NCBI GenBank assembly: GCA_964518335.1
Contig: CAZFDT010000004.1
Span: 62,001 to 126,000, forward strand
From: CAZFDT01 sp964518335
GTDB lineage: Bacteria; Planctomycetota; Phycisphaerae; Phycisphaerales; Phycisphaeraceae
Reading direction: 5' to 3'
Length of the DNA: 64,000 nucleotides
Positions 53,614 to 61,123 of the stretch are shown in pieces. The notes beneath the pieces were generated by a model. The model was not told the DNA's origin. It saw nothing but the letters and a program-made list of their open reading frames with translations, and searched no databases. Made by a program: the position numbers and the translations under genes. The first letter of the stretch is position 1. Each line of letters starts with the position of its first letter.

Positions 53614-54627
53614 TCATTTGCCCAACAGCTTCGTGGCCGCTGCATGGTACACGTCGCGCAGCGTGGCATCGTCGAGGCTTGCCCCGCGCAGCGTGGCGGT
53701 GGCGGTTTCGGGGACGGCAGGATCGACCATGTGCAGGTCGGGATCGACGATCGGGCTGGGGCCGTCGTAGGTCGTCTCCATGAGCGTGCGCAGAGCCCAG
53801 TAGCGGCTGGCGTAGAGGTCGAAGTTGCAGTTGTCCCTGGTGGCGACGATGTCGGTGCCGAAGAGCACGCGTCCCGCATTGCGCTGACAGAACGCGCGGA
53901 AGCGCTCGGGGCGTTTGGAGAGTTCGCGCACCATCCACTTGGTCGCCGATGTATCGACGTACAGATTCGCGTGTCGATCGAGCAGGCCCTGTACGAAGTC
54001 CAGGTCCTCCGGGTTGCCTGCCATGTGCGCGGCGATGCAGGGCGTGTCGCTGTACTCATCGAGCATGCGTTCGAGCGGCTCATACTGCTGGGCTTTAGTG
54101 CCGTAGCGTGCGGCGTCGGCGTACTTGGTGGCGAACCACGTGTCGGGATCGCTGACGTGGACCATGAACATCATGCCCAGCGAGCGAGCGAGCTTGCGGG
54201 CTTCGCGTCGGATGGGCGAGTCGAGCGTCATGCTCTCGTGGAAGTCGATGCCGCGCGGCGCCGCCCAGATCTTGCACACCCGGCTGCCCATGGCGGCGAA
54301 GCCTTCGATGGCCTTGAGCCATTCGCTGGTGAACGTGTTGGGGTCCTTTTCGTGGTTGGCGTAGTGGGGCACAGCGATGAACTGCACGCGATCGCCGAAC
54401 ATGTCGGCGATCGCCCGGGCATGAGGCAGGGGGGTCATCGACCAGACGCGTTCGATGCCAAAGAGGTCGGCCACATCGAACAACGCGCGGGTCGCCTCGA
54501 CGTCGTTGAGGTGCGTGTGAACGTCCCAGATCGGACCGCGATAGCGAAACTGGGCCGCCAGGGAGCGATAGTCCAGCCCGAGGGTATTGGCGGAAGAGTG
54601 GGCGGATTTAACGTCTGTAGCACTCAT
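53614..54627 (-). CDS. Amidohydrolase-2 family protein
   Basis: A 337-residue TIM-barrel metal-dependent hydrolase. WDVHTHLND (about residue 35) is the HxH metal site, FMVHVSDPDTW (about 170) and CIAAHMAGNPEDL (about 220) give further His, and RVLFGTDIVATRD (about 275) the metal Asp. LYVDTSATKW matches the amidohydrolase-2 layout of decarboxylases or lactonases such as the ACMSD/LigY group. Substrate cannot be told from the sequence. Start ATG 54627 is 33 bases from the divergent HAD gene. It is on the same strand as, and upstream of, the TA-like pair, ending 29 bases before it. Confidence 0.88.
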   Translation of the reverse strand: MSATDVKSAHSSANTLGLDYRSLAAQFRYRGPIWDVHTHLNDVEATRALFDVADLFGIERVWSMTPLPHARAIADMFGDRVQFIAVPHYANHEKDPNTFTSEWLKAIEGFAAMGSRVCKIWAAPRGIDFHESMTLDSPIRREARKLARSLGMMFMVHVSDPDTWFATKYADAARYGTKAQQYEPLERMLDEYSDTPCIAAHMAGNPEDLDFVQGLLDRHANLYVDTSATKWMVRELSKRPERFRAFCQRNAGRVLFGTDIVATRDNCNFDLYASRYWALRTLMETTYDGPSPIVDPDLHMVDPAVPETATATLRGASLDDATLRDVYHAAATKLLGK

Positions 54628-54660
54628 GGCGACAAAGTGTAGCCCGTTGAGGCCGGCGTC

Positions 54661-55599
54661 GTGGGTGGAGCGCTCAAACGTCTTAATGGCCGCCGCACTC
54701 CTGCCGATGCTGTGGCACTGCAGGAGCCTGCCGTGCTCGATCCAGCCTCGCTCGACACGCTGCCCATCGATGACACCGCCTGCGGTCTGCCCACGCCGTT
54801 TCGGCGCAGCGTGCGGCTGATCGCCATCGATATCGACGGCACGCTGCTGCGCGGGGACAAGCGGTTGTCGCGGCAGACCATGGCCACGATCTCGGCGGTG
54901 CGCCGTCGCGGCGTCAAGGTCGTGCTGGCCACGGCCCGGCCGCCCCGCAGCACCGTGCCGATCCACGCTGCGCTTGACCTGGATACCCCGATCATCAACT
55001 ACAACGGCGCCCTGATCCACGATCCCGTCCGCAAGCGCACCCTCCGCCACGTCGCCATCGACGGTGCCATCGCGCTACGGTTGATTCTTGCGGCCCGCCG
55101 GTTCGACCCCGACGTGGCCGTCCACGCCGACATTCTCGACAAGTGGTGTACCGATCGGCCGCCCGACCCGTGGACGGTGCGCCACCAGACGCCCGATTTC
55201 ATTGGGCCGATCGAGGCCTTCACGTCCTCGCCCGTGACGAAGCTGCTGTTGGGCACAGCGCCGGGCATGGAAGAGCAGTTGCGCGAGTTGATCGACAGTA
55301 AGTTCGTCAACCACGTCAGTTGCCTGCCGTGCGAAGACGGGCTGCTGTTGGTGCAACACCGCCAGGTGGACAAGGCCGAGGCCCTGGCGCTGATGGCGCA
55401 CAGCAGCAATCTGCGGCCGGAGCAGGTCATGGCGATCGGCGATGCACACAACGACGTGGGCATGTTGCGCTGGGCCGGCCTGGGCGTGGCGATGGGCAAC
55501 GCCTGGCCCGCGGCGCAGCGCGCCGCCGACGTCGTCGTGCCCTCCAATGACGACGAAGGCGTCGCCCATGCGATCGAGCGTTTCGTGCTCCGCGCATGA
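54661..55599 (+). CDS. HAD-superfamily phosphatase, Cof type
   Basis: A 312-residue HAD hydrolase of the Cof (IIB-capped) type. IAIDIDGTLLRGDKRLS is motif I with the nucleophile Asp (about 55), VVLATARPPRS motif II, TKLLLGTAP motif III Lys region and GDAHNDVGMLRWAGLGVAMGNA motif IV. The cap (about 130-230) contains the CTDRPP segment. Such enzymes dephosphorylate sugar phosphates, nucleotides or flavin precursors. The first ~50 residues before IAIDIDGT are longer than usual, so a start further in (for example GTG 54733) is possible. Confidence 0.9.
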   Translation: MGGALKRLNGRRTPADAVALQEPAVLDPASLDTLPIDDTACGLPTPFRRSVRLIAIDIDGTLLRGDKRLSRQTMATISAVRRRGVKVVLATARPPRSTVPIHAALDLDTPIINYNGALIHDPVRKRTLRHVAIDGAIALRLILAARRFDPDVAVHADILDKWCTDRPPDPWTVRHQTPDFIGPIEAFTSSPVTKLLLGTAPGMEEQLRELIDSKFVNHVSCLPCEDGLLLVQHRQVDKAEALALMAHSSNLRPEQVMAIGDAHNDVGMLRWAGLGVAMGNAWPAAQRAADVVVPSNDDEGVAHAIERFVLRA

Positions 55600-55602
55600 A
55601 AG

Positions 55603-55628
55603 GGCCCGGGCGCTGGCGCGCCCGGGCC
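55603..55628. terminator. Strong hairpin between convergent HAD and hsp20 genes
   Basis: GGCCCGGGCGC (55603-55613), loop TGGC, GCGCCCGGGCC (55618-55628) is a perfect 11-base-pair stem with a four-base loop. T-runs are short on both sides, so it is a bidirectional terminator or a transcript-stabilising hairpin. Confidence 0.7.
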
Positions 55629-55637
55629 TGCCAACCG

Positions 55638-56072
55638 TCAGGACACGGTAATCTTGCGCGGCTTGACTTCCTCACGCTTGGTGAGCGTCAAGTGCAGCAC
55701 GCCGTTCTCCAGCCGGGCGTTGACCTTGTTGGCGTCCACCGTGTTGGGCAGCGAGAAGCTGCGGGACACACGGGTGAAACGCCGCTCGTGCAGGTGCAGT
55801 TCGCCCTTCTTGTCTTTCTTCTCATCGGCGTTGCGCTGCGCGGTGATCGTCAGCACGCCGTTCTCGACCGACACGTCGATCTGGTCCTTGGTGAAGCCGG
55901 GCACCTCGGCCTCGACGTACAGGGCGTTCTCGTCCTCGCGGATGTCCACGGGGTAAGCGCCCATGGCGTTCTCGTCCCAATCGCCCAGCCCGCGCTCGAA
56001 CTGACGCAGCAGATCGAGCGGGTTATCCCATAGCGACGGCAGGTTTCGACGGACTCGGATGGCGGGTAGCAT
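55638..56072 (-). CDS. Hsp20/alpha-crystallin small heat-shock protein
   Basis: A 144-residue small heat-shock chaperone. After a short N-terminal arm (IRVRRNLPSLWDNPLDLLRQFERGL) comes the alpha-crystallin domain from about 42: YPVDIREDENALYVEAEVPGFTKDQIDVSVENGVLTI, the ERRFTRVSRSFSLPNTVDANKVNARLENGVLHLTL block with the GVL motif, and KPRKITVS at the tail with the I-x-V anchor that binds other oligomer subunits. AAAGGAG precedes ATG 56072 and may be part of a heat-melting hairpin. Confidence 0.96.
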   Translation of the reverse strand: MLPAIRVRRNLPSLWDNPLDLLRQFERGLGDWDENAMGAYPVDIREDENALYVEAEVPGFTKDQIDVSVENGVLTITAQRNADEKKDKKGELHLHERRFTRVSRSFSLPNTVDANKVNARLENGVLHLTLTKREEVKPRKITVS

Positions 56073-56078
56073 GATGGT

Positions 56079-56096
56079 CTCCTTTCTCTAAAAAGG
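56079..56096 (-). promoter_or_regulatory. Candidate RNA thermometer over hsp20 ribosome binding site
   Basis: In the hsp20 leader CCUUU (56096-56092) can pair with AAAGG (56085-56081) around the six-base loop UUAGAG. The paired AAAGG is part of the ribosome binding site AAAGGAG. The stem is short and mostly A-U, like fourU-type thermometers that free the site on heating. Confidence 0.4.
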
Positions 56097-56231
56097 CCCT
56101 CTGATACACGACCTTGCGGTCACGCCACGGGAACATGTGCAAGCGGGATGCCAGGGGGATACCCCCGCAGCAGGTCGTGGCGCGGGGTGCGACTGCCACT
56201 GTGACAGTAAGCCCACGGCCGACGTGCAAGG

Positions 56232-56260
56232 ATGACAACCCCCCGCCTAGCGGGCACAAT
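56232..56260 (+). promoter_or_regulatory. Candidate argC promoter
   Basis: ATGACA (56232-56237) and CACAAT (56255-56260) are 17 bases apart, and the argC ATG begins six bases after the -10. No room remains for a ribosome binding site, so the mRNA would be leaderless. Confidence 0.5.
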
Positions 56261-56266
56261 ACCGCC

Positions 56267-57307
56267 ATGAGCATCCGCGCCGCCATCGTCGGGCCCACCG
56301 GCTACACGGGACTGCACCTGATCGATCTGCTCTGCCGCCACCCCGGCGCCGAGCTGACCTACCTGGCCAGCCACCGCGATGAACTGCCCGACATTCGCAG
56401 GGAGTTTCCCCAGTTGCTCGGCCGCGTGCCCGAGTCGGTGGCGGTGTGCAGGCCGATCGATCCCGAAGTGATGGCCCAAGCCGCCGACGTGGCGTTCCTG
56501 TGCCTGCCTCACAAGGCCGCCATGGCGTACGCCCCGCAATTGCTCGACGCGGGGCTGCGGGTGATCGATCTCTCGGCCGACTATCGCCTGGCCGACCCGG
56601 CCCTGTACGAGAAGGTGTACGAGCACCCGCACGCCGACCTGGACAACCTCAAGCAGGCGATCTACGGCCTGCCCGAGCTGATGCGCGACGAGTTGCCGGG
56701 GGCGATGCTCGTGGCCAACCCCGGCTGCTATCCCACCGCCGCCGCGCTGGCCGTGGCGCCGCTGCTGACCCACAGCCTCGTCAAGCACGACGGCATCGTC
56801 ATCAACGCCGCCTCCGGCGTCACCGGCGCCGGGCGAAAGGCTACTGCAACGCTCCACTACACCGAGATGAATGAGTCGTTCTACGCCTACGGCAGCATCG
56901 GCGGGCACCGACACCAGCCCGAGATCGAGCAGACCCTGTCCATGGTCGCCGGCAAAAAGGTGAGCACCCTGTTCGTGCCGCACCTGCTGCCCATCGACCA
57001 GGGGATTTTGGAGACGATTTACCTCGATCCGCTGGAGGAGGACATCACGCAGGAGGAGCTGTTCGAGGCGTTCGCCGACGCCTACGCCGCCGAGCCGTTC
57101 GTGCGCGTGCGGCCGGACCTGCCCAACGTCAAGCACGTCGCCGGTACCAACTTCGTCGATATCACCGTCCGCCTCATCGACCGCGACGAGTTCCAGAAAG
57201 TCGTGGTGTTCGTCGCCGAAGACAACATGATCAAAGGCGCCAGCGGGCAGGCGGTCCAGAACATGAACATCATGTTCGAGCAGGACGAGACGGCCGGCCT
57301 CCTGTGA
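56267..57307 (+). CDS. argC: N-acetyl-gamma-glutamyl-phosphate reductase
   Basis: A 346-residue arginine-biosynthesis enzyme that reduces N-acetylglutamyl phosphate to the semialdehyde with NADPH. VGPTGYTGLHLIDLLCRHPG is the nucleotide-binding start, HKAAM and DLSADYRLAD follow, NPGCYPTAA carries the catalytic Cys (about 147), and SGVTGAGRKATATLHYTEMNESFYAYG is the family's substrate region. PEIEQTL and the conserved FVPHLLPIDQGILETIY come after. ATG 56267 gives the family N-terminus; an ORF extension of 51 residues upstream is not credible. No other arg-biosynthesis gene is adjacent. Confidence 0.97.
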   Translation: MSIRAAIVGPTGYTGLHLIDLLCRHPGAELTYLASHRDELPDIRREFPQLLGRVPESVAVCRPIDPEVMAQAADVAFLCLPHKAAMAYAPQLLDAGLRVIDLSADYRLADPALYEKVYEHPHADLDNLKQAIYGLPELMRDELPGAMLVANPGCYPTAAALAVAPLLTHSLVKHDGIVINAASGVTGAGRKATATLHYTEMNESFYAYGSIGGHRHQPEIEQTLSMVAGKKVSTLFVPHLLPIDQGILETIYLDPLEEDITQEELFEAFADAYAAEPFVRVRPDLPNVKHVAGTNFVDITVRLIDRDEFQKVVVFVAEDNMIKGASGQAVQNMNIMFEQDETAGLL

Positions 57308-57310
57308 AGC

Positions 57311-57334
57311 CGCGACCCCCCGGAAACGGTCGCG
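57311..57334. terminator. Weak hairpin between convergent argC and TMTC-like genes
   Basis: CGCGACC (57311-57317) and GGTCGCG (57328-57334) form a seven-base-pair stem around a ten-base loop in the 42-base gap between convergent genes. There is no T-run, so termination is only suggested by position. Confidence 0.35.
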
Positions 57335-57349
57335 CTGACGTTGACGCAC

Positions 57350-59089
57350 TTACGGCTGCGACAGATGCCTTCGCAGCTCGTCGTATTCTGCCCGCCCCTG
57401 CGTGTGCTCAGGATGCTCGCGCAGCAGCGCCTCGTAGCGAAGGATCGCTTCGTTGATCTGTCCGGTCAGCGCCGCCAGCACCGCCGCGTTGTGCATCGCC
57501 GCTGCATTCGTCGGCGCCAGCGTCAGTGCCTTGTTCAGCCACTGGCCGGCCGCAGCGTACTGATGTTGCACCATGAACAGCCCCGCCAGTTGGGTCATCG
57601 CCTCGGTCTCCTGCGGGTGCGACTGCAGCAGCGCCTCGTAATTGACAATCGCCTCCTCGAATTGCCCCAGTACGATGAGCATCTTGCCGTACTCGTGTCT
57701 GGCCTGCCGCGAGGTGGGGTGGCGTTGCACGGCCTTTGCGACGTACTCGATCCCCTCGCGCTGACGGTTCTGTTCACCCAGCGCCACGCCGTAGAGGAAC
57801 GCCGCGCGTGTATTGTCGGGCTGCCGGTCGAGGTTGGCCTTCATCAGCGTCACATGATCGCGCCACTCGCGGTTGTGCAGAATCACTCGCACGCCACCTG
57901 CCAGCGCAAGCGCGCACAAGACCACCATGACCGCGCGGCGAAACCTGTAGATCTCCGCCAGCGCCACCAGAAACACAATGAACCCAAACGCAAACGGGAT
58001 CATCAACCGATAGCCCGCGTAAACCCCAATGGGCATGAGCAGGTTTCCGATGAGCAGGTAGTTGCATAGCGCCATCACCAGCATCGGGGCGGCCCAATGA
58101 GCCAGCCGCAGGTATGACCATGTCAACCAGATCGCTAACCCCAGCCAGAAGAGCATGAACCACGCTTCAGCTCCCGACCATGTGGGCAGCTTGTCGGGAA
58201 TGAAGCTCGCCTGCAGGGTCGGCCAAAACAGTTGGCCCAGGTACATTCCGCCCACTGCGATCGCGGACGCAGATCGCTCCACCAGCGACATGCCGCGGAG
58301 CGGATTGCCCGTGAGGTCCATCGTGGACGGGCCGTAGTGCGGCGTCGCGCCGATCACCGCGACTCGCGAGATGAGGTAGAGGATCGCAGGCGTTGCCACG
58401 AGCCAGAGCGTCGGTCTGGGATAGCAGTTCCAATGACGCCAACCCAACCACCACTGCGTGAGGGCGACAGGCACAACGAGCAGGCCGGTCTCCTTGCTGG
58501 CGACCGCGACGAACACACAGATCGCCGCCAGCAGGCATTCGTGGAAGCGCCATCGATCGCGCGCGATGGCCTGCTGATGCAGGACAGCGAAGCCCATGAC
58601 GCCAACCATCGCCAGCAGGTCTGCGCGGCCGACAACGTTGTTGACAACCGTGGCATGCGCCGGATGGGTCAGCACCAGCAGCACCGCGATCATCGACAGG
58701 CCGACAACGGGCGAGGAACTGGTCTTGAACATCGATCGCCGCATCGCCATTGTCAGCCACAGATAGAGCAGCCACGCCAGCGTCGCCAACAGGGCGACAT
58801 TGACGATGCGAAAGCCCGTCGGCGACAGGCCGGTGATCCGGGCGTTGAGCCAGTAGGAGGCGATGACGATGGGGCGATAGAGGTTGCGATCCTCCGGCGA
58901 TCGCCCCGCCCAGTAGTCGTGGCCCCACAGCGAGACGATCCCGCCGGGCTCGACGACGTCAGGGTGCGACACGATGGCGTCGAGATCGTCGATCAGGAAG
59001 GGGTTGCGCAGCGCATTGGCATACAGGGCCAGCGCCAGCGCCATCAGCCCCAGCAGGACGAGCATGGATCGACGTGCGTCTGCGTTCAT
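57350..59089 (-). CDS. TMTC-like membrane protein with C-terminal TPRs
   Basis: A 579-residue protein. About ten membrane helices span residues 8-400, with the lumenal/periplasmic DDL motif FLIDDLDAIVSHP (about 30) that in GT-C mannosyltransferases carries catalytic acids. VGRADLLAMVGVMGFAVL lies in the middle of the membrane part. Residues ~420-575 are four TPRs (for example LYGVALGEQNRQREGIEYVAKAVQRHP, ARHEYGKMLIVLGQFEEAIVNYEALLQSHP). This is the TMTC1-4 architecture of O-mannosyltransferases, so protein or polymer glycosylation is the likely role. It starts six bases after the nth stop. Confidence 0.82.
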   Translation of the reverse strand: MNADARRSMLVLLGLMALALALYANALRNPFLIDDLDAIVSHPDVVEPGGIVSLWGHDYWAGRSPEDRNLYRPIVIASYWLNARITGLSPTGFRIVNVALLATLAWLLYLWLTMAMRRSMFKTSSSPVVGLSMIAVLLVLTHPAHATVVNNVVGRADLLAMVGVMGFAVLHQQAIARDRWRFHECLLAAICVFVAVASKETGLLVVPVALTQWWLGWRHWNCYPRPTLWLVATPAILYLISRVAVIGATPHYGPSTMDLTGNPLRGMSLVERSASAIAVGGMYLGQLFWPTLQASFIPDKLPTWSGAEAWFMLFWLGLAIWLTWSYLRLAHWAAPMLVMALCNYLLIGNLLMPIGVYAGYRLMIPFAFGFIVFLVALAEIYRFRRAVMVVLCALALAGGVRVILHNREWRDHVTLMKANLDRQPDNTRAAFLYGVALGEQNRQREGIEYVAKAVQRHPTSRQARHEYGKMLIVLGQFEEAIVNYEALLQSHPQETEAMTQLAGLFMVQHQYAAAGQWLNKALTLAPTNAAAMHNAAVLAALTGQINEAILRYEALLREHPEHTQGRAEYDELRRHLSQP

Positions 59090-59095
59090 CTGTGG

Positions 59096-59797
59096 CTATT
59101 TCTTCACGCCGACTTTCGGACAGATCGACGCGAGCTGACACTCGTGACAGCGCGGCTTGATCGCCACGCATACGCGCCGGCCGTGGAAGATCAGCAGGTG
59201 GCTGAGCATGCACCACTTGTCGCGCGGGAAACGGGCCATGAGGTCGAGCTCGATCTTCTTCGGATCGCGCTGCCGCGTGAGGCCCAGGCGGTGGGACAGC
59301 CGCTGCACGTGCGTATCGACGACGACGCCCTCGTTCTTGCCGTAGGCGTTGCCCAGGACGACGTTGGCGGTCTTGCGCGCGACGCCCGGAAGGTGGAGCA
59401 GGTCGTCCATGGTGTCGGGCACGCTGCCGCCATGTTTTTCGACGATCATTTTCGCCGCGCCGCGGATCGACTTGGCCTTGTTGCGGTAGAACCCGGTGGT
59501 CCTGACGAGTTGCTCGATCTGGTCTTGTGTCGCCCGGGCCATCCGTGGGGGCGTGGGGAAGCGCTCGAACAGCGCGGGCGTGACCATGTTCACGCGCTTG
59601 TCGGTGCACTGGGCCGAGAGGATCGTGGCGGTGAGCAGTTCGAAGGCGTTGCGGTGAACCAGTTCGCAGTGGGCGTCGGGGTAGAGCGACTGCAGGGCGG
59701 CGTACACCCGCGCAGCATGGTCGCGCTGCTTCGGCGCGATGCGCGGCACTGAAGGGCCGCGTCCGGGGGCAGCCTTCTTCAGTGACCCAGCAGGCAT
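59096..59797 (-). CDS. nth: Endonuclease III (DNA glycosylase/AP lyase)
   Basis: A 233-residue base-excision repair enzyme removing oxidised pyrimidines. AFELLTATILSAQCTDKRVN is the Nth start of the core domain, LPGVARKTANVVLGNAYG holds the helix-hairpin-helix and catalytic Lys (about 145), and VVDTHVQRLSHRLGL the catalytic Asp (about 163). The 4Fe-4S motif C-x6-C-x2-C-x5-C is CVAIKPRCHECQLASIC near the C-terminus. The first ~25 residues are a basic, Pro-rich extension. Its start overlaps the upstream aldolase-like gene by 19 bases. Confidence 0.96.
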   Translation of the reverse strand: MPAGSLKKAAPGRGPSVPRIAPKQRDHAARVYAALQSLYPDAHCELVHRNAFELLTATILSAQCTDKRVNMVTPALFERFPTPPRMARATQDQIEQLVRTTGFYRNKAKSIRGAAKMIVEKHGGSVPDTMDDLLHLPGVARKTANVVLGNAYGKNEGVVVDTHVQRLSHRLGLTRQRDPKKIELDLMARFPRDKWCMLSHLLIFHGRRVCVAIKPRCHECQLASICPKVGVKK

Positions 59798-60372
59798 AGC
59801 ACCTCGATCATCGCGGCATGCTCGATGCGTTCGAGTGTGTTGGCGACATCGTCGAGGCTGTTGCCCGCGCAGAGCACGCAGCGGCGCGACAGCACCACCG
59901 CCGGGAGCTTCTCGAACGCCCCGCGCACCGCCGACTCGTCGGTCGCGTCGATGATCGGCACGGGCGTGGGGTCGGGCAACGGCAGCGACTCGTCATCAGG
60001 CTTGAGCCGCATCAGCGCCATGACGTGCGGCGGCGACGCCAGCACCGTCGCCTTCACCTCGTGCTTGTCCGACCAGCCCACGGTCATGCCCGAGCGGTCG
60101 GCCTGATACGCCAGCCGGTGCGGCGACCAGGTGATCTCGTCCAGCCCGCGGTCGGCGGTCAGCGCGATCCCGCCCATGTCCACCGCCAGCACGTCGGCGA
60201 GCGCCATCGACGCGCGACGTTTGCCCGGCGGCGTCACCAGGTAGCGACGCCGATTGACCTTCACACTCACCAGGCCCGTGTCGCCGCTGAGGACGCCCCG
60301 CGCCCAGAGCTGGAACGCGGTGGTGCACATCTGCTGGCGCAACTCCTGCTCGTCGAACGTCTCATCCGCCAT
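59779..60372 (-). CDS. Class II aldolase/adducin-fold protein with degenerate metal site
   Basis: A 197-residue protein with class II aldolase features: LWARGVLSGDTGLVSVKVN (ordinarily G..SG..GN.S), YLVTPPGKRRASMALADVLAVDMGG, and late LSRRCVLCAGNSLDDVANTLERIEHAAMIEVLC. In active members the segment after the KxE helix reads HTHPP with two zinc-binding His. Here it reads VLASPPHVMALM, with neither His in place. So the fold is clear and metal-dependent catalysis is doubtful. It overlaps its neighbours by 11 and 19 bases within a small operon. Confidence 0.8.
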   Translation of the reverse strand: MADETFDEQELRQQMCTTAFQLWARGVLSGDTGLVSVKVNRRRYLVTPPGKRRASMALADVLAVDMGGIALTADRGLDEITWSPHRLAYQADRSGMTVGWSDKHEVKATVLASPPHVMALMRLKPDDESLPLPDPTPVPIIDATDESAVRGAFEKLPAVVLSRRCVLCAGNSLDDVANTLERIEHAAMIEVLCLLGH

Positions 60373-60967
60373 CGGTTACTCCCGCTCGGGCCGCCAGGGG
60401 AAGCGCCCACGCCGACAGGACCAGGGCCGCTCCCAGCGACAGTGCCGCCATGCCCACCATCCGCTCGCTGAGCTTGTGCAGTTTCTGAAAACGCGCGTGG
60501 GCCTCGACACGCTGGGGCTGCGGCATGGCGGGATCATACATGACCGAGCGCTCCCGCCAAACCCGCGGCGACAGCACCGTCACATCCACCGCCAGCACCA
60601 CGATCGGCGCCACAATCAGCAGCGTCCGCAGCGCATCGGCCCAGCGCGGCCCGGGAAAACATATCCACTGCACCGCCAGGCAGATCACCACCACCACCGC
60701 ACACAGCGTCTGCACCACCACCAGACCCTTGAGCACATTGCCCACGATCCCACCTGCCAGAATACGCACCGGCAGCGGGTACTTCGGCTGGCTCTCGATC
60801 TCCGTCAGCTCGCGGTAGGGCTCGATGCCGATCGTCGGCTGGTATTGCCGCACCGTGGCGAACGTGATGCCCGCCGCCACCACCAGCATCACCATCGCAC
60901 CGAACCACGTGCCCAGGAACAGGTGATAGACACCCCACGTCAACCGGCAGGCGAAGTCGGCGCTCAT
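60362..60967 (-). CDS. Four-helix membrane protein (DUF4149-like)
   Basis: A 201-residue membrane protein with predicted helices at VYHLFLGTWFGAMVMLVVAAGITFATV (about 12-40), VGNVLKGLVVVQTLCAVVVVICLAVQWICF (about 75-105), LLIVAPIVVLAVDVTVLSPRVW and VGMAALSLGAALVLSAWAL. WFGAMVMLVVAAGITF followed by a loop and further helices is reminiscent of DUF4149 proteins, but the link is weak. ATG 60967 is chosen; 60976 and 61012 are in-frame alternatives. It is first in the operon with aldolase-like, nth and TMTC-like genes. Confidence 0.65.
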   Translation of the reverse strand: MSADFACRLTWGVYHLFLGTWFGAMVMLVVAAGITFATVRQYQPTIGIEPYRELTEIESQPKYPLPVRILAGGIVGNVLKGLVVVQTLCAVVVVICLAVQWICFPGPRWADALRTLLIVAPIVVLAVDVTVLSPRVWRERSVMYDPAMPQPQRVEAHARFQKLHKLSERMVGMAALSLGAALVLSAWALPLAARAGVTDGG

Positions 60968-61066
60968 GGCCGCCATTGTACGGCAACCGTATTGACGAAG
61001 CGCCGCCCTCACGCCGGAGCTGAGTCTTCGAAGCTCCGGGTCCTGTCACACGGCATGCCTCTCTAC

Positions 61067-61094
61067 CCGGACCTTCGGAAGACCTCAGGTCCGG
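61067..61094. repeat. Inverted repeat upstream of zinc-ribbon gene
   Basis: CCGGACCT (61067-61074) and AGGTCCGG (61087-61094) are perfect eight-base arms around twelve bases. The element is just upstream of a TAAACT -10-like box (61109-61114), and may be an operator or a remnant hairpin. Confidence 0.6.
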
Positions 61095-61123
61095 CGTGGC
61101 GCTTCATGTAAACTACTCACACC

